9,192 nucleotides of DNA from Candidatus Hydrogenedentes bacterium CG07_land_8_20_14_0_80_42_17 (GTDB lineage: Bacteria; UBA8481). The notes under the pieces were generated by a model. The model ran no database searches. It was not told the origin of the DNA and was given only the letters and a program-made list of their open reading frames with translations. Both the position numbers and the translations under genes were made by a program. The stretch covers positions 1 to 9,192 of the forward strand of contig PEWQ01000192.1 in the NCBI GenBank assembly GCA_002780065.1. Reading direction: 5' to 3'. Of the stretch, positions 1 through 5,706 are shown piece by piece. Numbering within the stretch: the stretch's first letter is position 1; each line of letters begins with the position of its first letter.

Positions 1-25
1 AATTCATAATACAATTTTTTTCCGA

Positions 26-3000
26 TTATCTCTTCAGCGATAGCAATTCCTGTAGAACCTGATCAGCAGTCGTTATTGTTCTTGACTGAGCCTGAAAGCC
101 GCGCTGAGTTATTATCATGTCGACGAACTCAACAGAAAGATCTACGTTGGACATTTCCAAAGCTCCTGGAACAATCGTGCCTACGCCGTCAAAACCAGGT
201 CTCTGCGGACTTCCGTACTTTCCCGCGTTTACTGTATCCTTGAACATATTTTGACCGACTGCAACAAGTCCTGCAGGATTGACAAAACCCTGCAGAGCAA
301 TTCGGCCAAGGTTCAAGCTTTTCCCATTATCAAAGAGTCCGACAAGAAATCCTTCGTCATTGAAAGAATAACTCTCGAGTCGGCCGGGAGGCGCTCCGTT
401 CTGCGATGTGACAACTGCATCATTGCCGCGAGCAGTCTGAAATAGATTTGTAAAGTTAGGAGTGATCATAACCGGATCCGCTCCTTCGGGTGGAAGCGGA
501 GCTCCATCACTCTGTTGAGGATCAAAATAAATCCCCTGAAAACCGTTATTTGTTGTTCCATCTGCTGTCGGAGCTTCGTAAGGAATCGTCGATGACGAGT
601 CGTAAGTTCCATCAGCATTGAAAGCTATTATCCTCTGAAACGCCACTCTTTGCTGATCTGCATCGGTTGGATCTATTGCATACATAATCCATCTGTGAGT
701 ATCCAACCGCTCAAATTTTAACGGAACATTCCACGGTCGCCCCACGGAATCATAAGCCTCAACTGCTGTTGAATACAAATAATCTTCCGGCGAATTAAAC
801 GAAACGACCGATGCGTCGCCCGAATCCGCTTGATTATTGTTTCCATTGTTCCCCGTTATCTGCGAGGTATTCGGAGTAAAAGAAAAAGTCTCAACTGTCT
901 TGTCAACCAAAGGATTTACATTCGGATTTTTTGTGAGCCCGTTCGGAATAATGATGTTAACTCTGTCGTCGGAATTGTAATTCAATTCAGCTCGACGCGC
1001 AGGGTAGATAGAACTAATGTCCGGTAAATAATTCAATGAAGTATCAGACGGTCGATTCGGCACACCGGCAGTGAATCCATCGCCTTGAAGCCACAGATTC
1101 AAATTACCTGTCTCGCCGCCGCCATTCGGGATTTCCATGACTCTCCACAAATCATTTCCGCCGCGAACATTTCCTGCTCCGTTTGGACCTGCTCCGTCTG
1201 TCACACCAATACGTTTTTCAAAAAAGTCGAAATCGTGATCAACATTTGCAAATGTATCATTCGCTTCATCAACAGCTTCTCCGCTAAAGAAAGTCCCGAA
1301 AGATAAATCGCCAGTTTGAGGATTCACAGAAAATTGTCGAGCAGAAAGAGATTGTCCCCATGCAACTTCAACAAAAGTTTCTACTGCTCCGCCTGCGGAA
1401 ACATTCGCGAGCTGAATCGTTCCGACTGAGCCGGAAATATAAGGCGGATTCTGTCCACCTGAATCAGGAAGAGCTGCAAATGCAATCTCCGCATTGTCAA
1501 CCGTAGTGCCGACAACAACTGTAGAAGTCTGTTCTTCGCCCCATGATCTGAATGTTTGATAAGAACCTGAAACAGTATCTGCTAATTCAACTGCATCACC
1601 ATTCGAAAAAGTTCCCATAACTAACTGTCCTGTTGTCGGGTCTATTTTGAATTGATTTGCGCCTAAATTCGCATCGAGAACCGAGTTCGCAACTTCAGTA
1701 AAGGATTCGCTAACACTTCTTGAAGTATCTACTAATGTCAAAGTTCCCGAACCTGAAACGTAGAACGCTGAAAGATCGGTAGTGCTTGTCGTCGTTCCTG
1801 TCCATGTAGTTCGATTTCCACCTCCCAATCCACGCGCTCCGAATTCCAGTGTCATAGTATTTGTAGAAGGAATCGAACGAGTATTAGTCGGTCTCATTTC
1901 GTAATCGTAAGTAACTATCGCATTGATTCCATTCGCAAGCGATGACCCTAAAGTGATCACGCCGTTATCAGGATCGAGTTTGAACTCAGTATTTCCCGAA
2001 GTAAAAGCATCTGCATTGTCAATTCGAGTATATTCATTTCCATCAATAAAAAGCCTTAGCGAATCAGAATCAGTTCCATTTGCAGAAGACATTCTGCCAT
2101 CTGCGGCAGGATTTGCGCGAGCCGAATCAATAATATTCGAATGAGCAAGTTGTAACTGAGTTCTGTCCGACGAAATCTTAGAAACAACTTCGTTCGTAAC
2201 AGACTCTACGTACTGAACCGGAGCTCCCAATCCATCTCCAGGAAGGTTTGCATTTCCCGCAGCCGAGGTGCCTGTCTGATACACAGCATCCTGAGTAAAT
2301 CCATTTGGATAAGTTCCACCTGCAAGCGGTGTAGAAGAAAGAGGCGCATTTGGAACTGTGATCGTGACATCATTTACAGTAGGGTCTATCGCATTCGTCG
2401 AACTAGATTGAGAAGTTAGTCTTGAATCTTCCTCAAATTGAATTGAATCACCGTCGCCGTTCGAATCGAGCGTAAAAAAGTCGTAGCCATTAAAAGTTCT
2501 GGTTAGATAATTCAGCGCCCAAAGGTCTCCAGAATCCGGTAACTCGCTTACATCAAGAAAATCGGCAGCCGGATCAGCGGCATTGTCATCCGCTGTATTC
2601 AAATAATTCGCAACAACTTTTCCGTTATCATCTACTTCTAATATTCCGGACATCTCCATACCGTTCATATCAGTAGTCAGTTTTGTATAATCTCCGGTCG
2701 TAGCGTCAATTTGAGACGGGTCATAAACCTCCCATAAATACAGATTCAGACTTGGAGAAACATGTTTGAATCTCATTTCAATTTCACGTGAAGTTCCATT
2801 CTTCTGCCAACTGACTCGGATTGGATCGATTGCAGTGCTCATCCTAACATCAAGGTTTCCTCCCATCTCAACCGTTGAAGTTGCAATCGGAGCCATCTGC
2901 TGAGACATATTTAAAACTACATTCTCTACAGGATTCGAAGAATTGATAACCATCGAATTAGTTTTGGAATCAAGGTATGAATTCCAACCTTGAGCTCGAA

Positions 3001-3403
3001 AACCATTAGATGCCTCTACGAGGCTCCCATCGCGGTCCACCGCAAAACTTCCGTCACGCGTAAAATATTCTCCGATATTTTCTCCATCGCGAAGAACAAA
3101 AAATCCTCCGCCTTGAATTGCAAGGTCAGTCGTCTTATTTGTTATCTCGATCGCGCCCTGAGTCATATCGCGCGAAATAGTTGTTCCCAAAACTCCAAGA
3201 CCAATCTGCTTTGGATTCTGTCCGCCCCTTCCCGATTCCGGCGCAGTCGCAATCTCTATCGTCTGCGACAATACATCGTCGAATCTCACTCTCGATCCTT
3301 TGAATGCTGTTGTGTTAACGTTGGCTATATTGTTAGAAATAACATCCAGCCTAACCTGGTGCGCTTTTAGACCGGTTACACCCGTAAAAAGTGAACGCAG
3401 CAT
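26..3403 (-). CDS. flgE: Giant flagellar hook protein FlgE, second copy (FlgE2)
   Basis: Structural subunit of the flagellar hook, exported by the flagellar type III apparatus and polymerised under the FlgD cap. The 1125-residue product starts with the rod/hook N-terminal helix (residues 4-34, with NNIANVNTTAFKGS), carries the DLAIQGGGFFVLRDG strand of the core at 93-107, a FlaE-like region around 880-960 (YDSVGRPWNVPLKFERLD), a hook core stretch at 1000-1054 and the C-terminal helix at 1080-1123 (MIITQRGFQAQSRTITTADQ). The ends are intact, so the extra length is all in the middle (about 180-870), which is rich in Gly, Asn, Thr and Asp and includes three related repeat units near 448-503, 547-622 and 655-728. 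I see no cysteine. The ATG is preceded by AAGGAG at a 10-base spacing. Its length and FlaE region favour FlgE over FlgG or FlgF. The small operon gene just upstream is its usual neighbour in other genomes. Family assignment is firm; the division of labour with FlgE1 is unknown. Confidence 0.93.
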   Translation of the reverse strand: MLRSLFTGVTGLKAHQVRLDVISNNIANVNTTAFKGSRVRFDDVLSQTIEIATAPESGRGGQNPKQIGLGVLGTTISRDMTQGAIEITNKTTDLAIQGGGFFVLRDGENIGEYFTRDGSFAVDRDGSLVEASNGFRAQGWNSYLDSKTNSMVINSSNPVENVVLNMSQQMAPIATSTVEMGGNLDVRMSTAIDPIRVSWQKNGTSREIEMRFKHVSPSLNLYLWEVYDPSQIDATTGDYTKLTTDMNGMEMSGILEVDDNGKVVANYLNTADDNAADPAADFLDVSELPDSGDLWALNYLTRTFNGYDFFTLDSNGDGDSIQFEEDSRLTSQSSSTNAIDPTVNDVTITVPNAPLSSTPLAGGTYPNGFTQDAVYQTGTSAAGNANLPGDGLGAPVQYVESVTNEVVSKISSDRTQLQLAHSNIIDSARANPAADGRMSSANGTDSDSLRLFIDGNEYTRIDNADAFTSGNTEFKLDPDNGVITLGSSLANGINAIVTYDYEMRPTNTRSIPSTNTMTLEFGARGLGGGNRTTWTGTTTSTTDLSAFYVSGSGTLTLVDTSRSVSESFTEVANSVLDANLGANQFKIDPTTGQLVMGTFSNGDAVELADTVSGSYQTFRSWGEEQTSTVVVGTTVDNAEIAFAALPDSGGQNPPYISGSVGTIQLANVSAGGAVETFVEVAWGQSLSARQFSVNPQTGDLSFGTFFSGEAVDEANDTFANVDHDFDFFEKRIGVTDGAGPNGAGNVRGGNDLWRVMEIPNGGGETGNLNLWLQGDGFTAGVPNRPSDTSLNYLPDISSIYPARRAELNYNSDDRVNIIIPNGLTKNPNVNPLVDKTVETFSFTPNTSQITGNNGNNNQADSGDASVVSFNSPEDYLYSTAVEAYDSVGRPWNVPLKFERLDTHRWIMYAIDPTDADQQRVAFQRIIAFNADGTYDSSSTIPYEAPTADGTTNNGFQGIYFDPQQSDGAPLPPEGADPVMITPNFTNLFQTARGNDAVVTSQNGAPPGRLESYSFNDEGFLVGLFDNGKSLNLGRIALQGFVNPAGLVAVGQNMFKDTVNAGKYGSPQRPGFDGVGTIVPGALEMSNVDLSVEFVDMIITQRGFQAQSRTITTADQVLQELLSLKR

Positions 3404-3465
3404 AATTCCTACTCTCCTTCTGTCACGCGCTTATTCAGTGCGAGCCATCCTTCCCTGGAGACCTC

Positions 3466-3486
3466 GGTCAGCATCCATGCTGGACC
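3466..3486. repeat. Hairpin in the leader of flgE2
   Basis: An inverted repeat: on the minus strand GGTCCAGCAT, a two-base centre, then ATGCTGACC, giving a nearly perfect stem with one bulged C. It lies 63 bases upstream of the flgE2 start in sequence that looks more GC-rich than its surroundings. No T-run follows on either strand, so it is not an intrinsic terminator. It may belong to a dispersed intergenic repeat or act as an mRNA structure; the window has no second copy to test this. Confidence 0.5.
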
Positions 3487-3500
3487 AGTAAATCATAAAT

Positions 3501-3560
3501 CGTTGGGCGCATGCCATGCGCCTCTACACATTTCGCTCGAACACATAGGTTCGCCCCTAC
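3501..3560. repeat. REP-like palindromic repeat of the GTAGGGGCG type
   Basis: On the minus strand this stretch holds two similar units, each opening with GTAGRGGCG. The first is GTAGGGGCGAAC, a short loop, then GTTCG (5-bp core stem, outer stem decayed). The second contains GGCGCATG-G-CATGCGCC at 3522-3506, a perfect 8-bp palindrome around one base. The element starts exactly at the last base of the TAG stop of the upstream gene. From memory, intergenic palindromes that open with GTAGGGGCG are widespread in several uncultivated bacterial groups; I cannot verify that here. No T-run follows the stems, so termination is not indicated, though such structures can protect or separate parts of a message. 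Confidence 0.7.
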
Positions 3561-3949
3561 TAACTAACTACCGCCGAATCAATCTTTGTAAATACTCCTT
3601 CTTTAATCGCACTGCCGGAAATGGCAGTGATAACAGTTTTATTCTTTATCGATACTACAAACGCCTTTTCTCCCAATAGTATAAGAGTGTCCTTACAGCC
3701 TTTATTCTCTGCACGCTCAACTGCGCCTCGGAGTTTCCCCAATTCTTCAGTGGAGAAATTTATATCACGCCGTTGAATTCTTTCCTCTGCGTGAGCAGAG
3801 AATTTAAGACCGGTCGCTTCTTCTCTCAGAACGCGGTCAAATCCGCCCTGCTGAATTTGAGATTTTTCCGGCTTATATTCCGACTCTCTCCGGTCAACTC
3901 TTCCAATCTGTTCAATCGGAAGTCTTGACGGATCTATCTTACTGTTCAT
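3560..3949 (-). CDS. Small flagellar operon protein (TIGR02530/PF12611 type)
   Basis: A 129-residue protein of the conserved flagellar-operon family found between fliK/flgD and flgE in many bacteria; its exact role is not settled, and a part in hook assembly or its regulation is inferred from position. The recognisable core spans about residues 48-115: LKFSAHAEERIQRRDINFS, then a helix with the LRGAVERAENKG motif, then strands ending in AFVVSIKNKTVITAI. The first 45 residues are polar and probably flexible. There is no signal peptide or membrane segment, so it should be cytoplasmic. The ATG overlaps the fliK stop by one base (TAATG) and has only a weak AGG before it, so translation is probably coupled to fliK. 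The stop TAG overlaps the start of the downstream palindromic repeat, so repeat insertion may have set the present C terminus. Confidence 0.85.
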   Translation of the reverse strand: MNSKIDPSRLPIEQIGRVDRRESEYKPEKSQIQQGGFDRVLREEATGLKFSAHAEERIQRRDINFSTEELGKLRGAVERAENKGCKDTLILLGEKAFVVSIKNKTVITAISGSAIKEGVFTKIDSAVVS

Positions 3950-5664
3950 TATGCAATGTACCTGACTGTTGAACCGTCAACAACTGCTCGTGGCTCTTCA
4001 CTCTCAATCTCTTCCTCTTCATCAAGATCTCCACCACCATAAACGCGCCGAGATTCTCTGCCGGATTTTTCTTCCGAGTCATTGTTCTCTGTATTCGCAT
4101 CCGTGAATTCGCCTGCGAGCATCACATTTACATTTTCGACCTCAAGCCCTAATTCAGAAAGATTCTTCTTCAGTTCCTGAATGTTCTCCGTTATCGCGCT
4201 CCGAACCGCGCTGTTTTCCGCAGTAAATTTCACATTAACTTTTCCGTCTTCGACCGTGACTTTCATCTCAACTTTACCAAGAAACTCAGGTTTCAGTCTG
4301 ATCGTCGCCTCGCTCTTCCCTTCTGTAACGAATATCTTCATGTTCTGCACTATCTGTTCGAAGACAGGGTTCTGCTGCGGTTTTTGAGTTGTTGTCTGCT
4401 TCTGAGTTTGAAAAGTCTGGTTGATTCCCTTCTGAGATGAATTCTGATTGTAAGAATTCTGCCAGAAATTCTGAGTTTCTTCCGAACTTCTGCCTGACCG
4501 CGATACCTCGCTTATTCCTTCCGCTAAACCTGAAACAGGCGCTGTCGGAGCTTGAACCTTAGCCTTTGCCTTCACTGCTGTCGACGCTAGAATTTCACTC
4601 TGATCAGTTCTAACATCTCTTTGTTCGAGCTTGACTGCCTCTTGATTTTCAGCAGTTTCTCTCGCTCGATTCTTTCGAAGTTCAACAACTTTCGGAGTCT
4701 CTTCCCTGCGCTCGATATTCTCGCTTCTCTGATTTAAATTCTCCGCAGAAATTTCCTGCCTGATTTCGACCGATTTATTTTCCGACTGATTCTCGATGGG
4801 TTTTGGATTTATCTTCTGTACCAACTTCTGCAGCGCCGACTCGACTTTGGCTTCTATTTGAGGTTCAACTTTTTGTTCCATCTGATTTTCATTCGGCTTA
4901 TCCAAAGCTGTTTCGACAGCCTTGCCGATCTCCTTCAAGAAACGTTTGAAGAATTTCTTCATCGCCTCGCCGTCTTCTTTCGGAACTTCATTCGTCACAT
5001 TTGTCAGATCCTGGTGCCCTGCTAAATCAGATACGATCTTCATTATCTCTGAAACTAAAACTCCGACCGATATCTCATCATCATTAATCAAATCATCAAT
5101 TTTCTTTTTGAGATCATTTAGTTCTTCCGCGCTTAATTTTTTCTGCAATGCCGCAGATAGCTCCATTCTTACCGCTCGAATCTGAATCTTTTCCGCCTCG
5201 ACTTTTTCATTACTTACCGTCTTGTTTTCAGTTTGACCGGCAGACGCGGAAGCATCTTTGGTTTCAACTTTGCTCTTTGTTTCTTCCGAGCCGGACGCAT
5301 TTTCAGAATTAGTTGCAGGAGCCGAATTATTATTTTCAATTGCTTTGCTCTCGGTATCAATTCTTTGAGGCAGAACATTTCTATCAACAGCATCACTTAT
5401 CGGCTTCACATTAGTCGGAGAGGACGATTGGATCGGATTCAAATTTACTTGTTGCGGAGCAGGCGCCTCTGTTTTTGCGCGTGGAGTTTCAATCTCTGTG
5501 AACATATCCAGAAACATCGATTCAAAATCGAGGCTGAAAGCATTCTTTATTGCCTGCGCTCCCAAAAATTTTCCTGCCGCCAGAGAAGCCTGAAGATTTT
5601 TTTCTCCATTCTGAGTCCCCTTCTGCTCTTTTTTAATCCCAACGTTTATCTCTACATGTTGCAT
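3949..5664 (-). CDS. fliK: Flagellar hook-length control protein FliK
   Basis: Secreted molecular ruler that stops hook growth and switches the export gate (through FlhB) from rod/hook to filament substrates. The 571-residue protein has the usual layout. The N-terminal region (about 1-160) is polar and low in complexity. A helical, Lys/Glu-rich middle (about 165-345) follows, then a Gln/Asn-rich linker (400-435). The conserved C-terminal hook-length domain lies at about 436-518 and shows ATIRLKPEFLGKVEMKV, a VNVKFTAENSAVRSAI stretch and a helix ending in LGLEVENVNVMLA. An acidic tail (548-557, mostly Glu) comes after it. It is longer than the Salmonella protein (about 400), in keeping with the large hook proteins beside it. 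The start is firm: AAGGAGG lies 7 bases before the ATG. It sits 42 bases after flgE1 and overlaps the next gene by one base. Only the C-terminal domain is diagnostic; the rest is too variable to assign by sequence. Confidence 0.92.
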   Translation of the reverse strand: MQHVEINVGIKKEQKGTQNGEKNLQASLAAGKFLGAQAIKNAFSLDFESMFLDMFTEIETPRAKTEAPAPQQVNLNPIQSSSPTNVKPISDAVDRNVLPQRIDTESKAIENNNSAPATNSENASGSEETKSKVETKDASASAGQTENKTVSNEKVEAEKIQIRAVRMELSAALQKKLSAEELNDLKKKIDDLINDDEISVGVLVSEIMKIVSDLAGHQDLTNVTNEVPKEDGEAMKKFFKRFLKEIGKAVETALDKPNENQMEQKVEPQIEAKVESALQKLVQKINPKPIENQSENKSVEIRQEISAENLNQRSENIERREETPKVVELRKNRARETAENQEAVKLEQRDVRTDQSEILASTAVKAKAKVQAPTAPVSGLAEGISEVSRSGRSSEETQNFWQNSYNQNSSQKGINQTFQTQKQTTTQKPQQNPVFEQIVQNMKIFVTEGKSEATIRLKPEFLGKVEMKVTVEDGKVNVKFTAENSAVRSAITENIQELKKNLSELGLEVENVNVMLAGEFTDANTENNDSEEKSGRESRRVYGGGDLDEEEEIESEEPRAVVDGSTVRYIA

Positions 5665-5671
5665 TCTAACT

Positions 5672-5678
5672 CCTCCTT
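5672..5678 (-). promoter_or_regulatory. Strong ribosome binding site of fliK
   Basis: AAGGAGG on the minus strand, 7 bases before the fliK ATG at 5664. It is the best match to the anti-Shine-Dalgarno sequence in the window, better than those of both hook genes, and fixes the fliK start. Confidence 0.85.
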
Positions 5679-5706
5679 AATTCTTGTGAATCGTGTGTCG
5701 TGATTC

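Noticed and set aside
1-25. Possible start of the next minus-strand gene (ATG at 7-5)
   Set aside because: Only two more codons are visible and no ribosome binding site is present in the 18 bases before it, so nothing can be claimed.
3404-3450. Apparent resemblance between the sequences just upstream of flgE1 and flgE2 (TE...DR in the in-frame translations)
   Set aside because: The match covers about 22 bases with roughly 14 identities after choosing the best offset, and does not extend on either side; compatible with chance.
5397-5404. Perfect sigma-28 -10 box (GCCGATAA on the minus strand) inside fliK
   Set aside because: The four bases at the correct -35 distance are CCTC, not TAAA, and the site falls in coding sequence where it simply encodes Pro-Ile flanked by Lys and Ser. 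Treated as chance.
5233-5703. Plus-strand open frame of about 156 codons opposite the start of fliK
   Set aside because: It lies almost wholly antisense to a well-supported gene, its product is rich in Arg, Ser, Cys and Phe without any domain, and no ribosome binding site precedes it. The other plus-strand frames (for example 2990-3370 and 6673-7035) fail for the same reasons.
5688-5706. Small inverted repeat GAATC/GATTC between flgE1 and fliK
   Set aside because: Only 5 bp around 9 bases, expected often by chance; no T-run and no sign of function.
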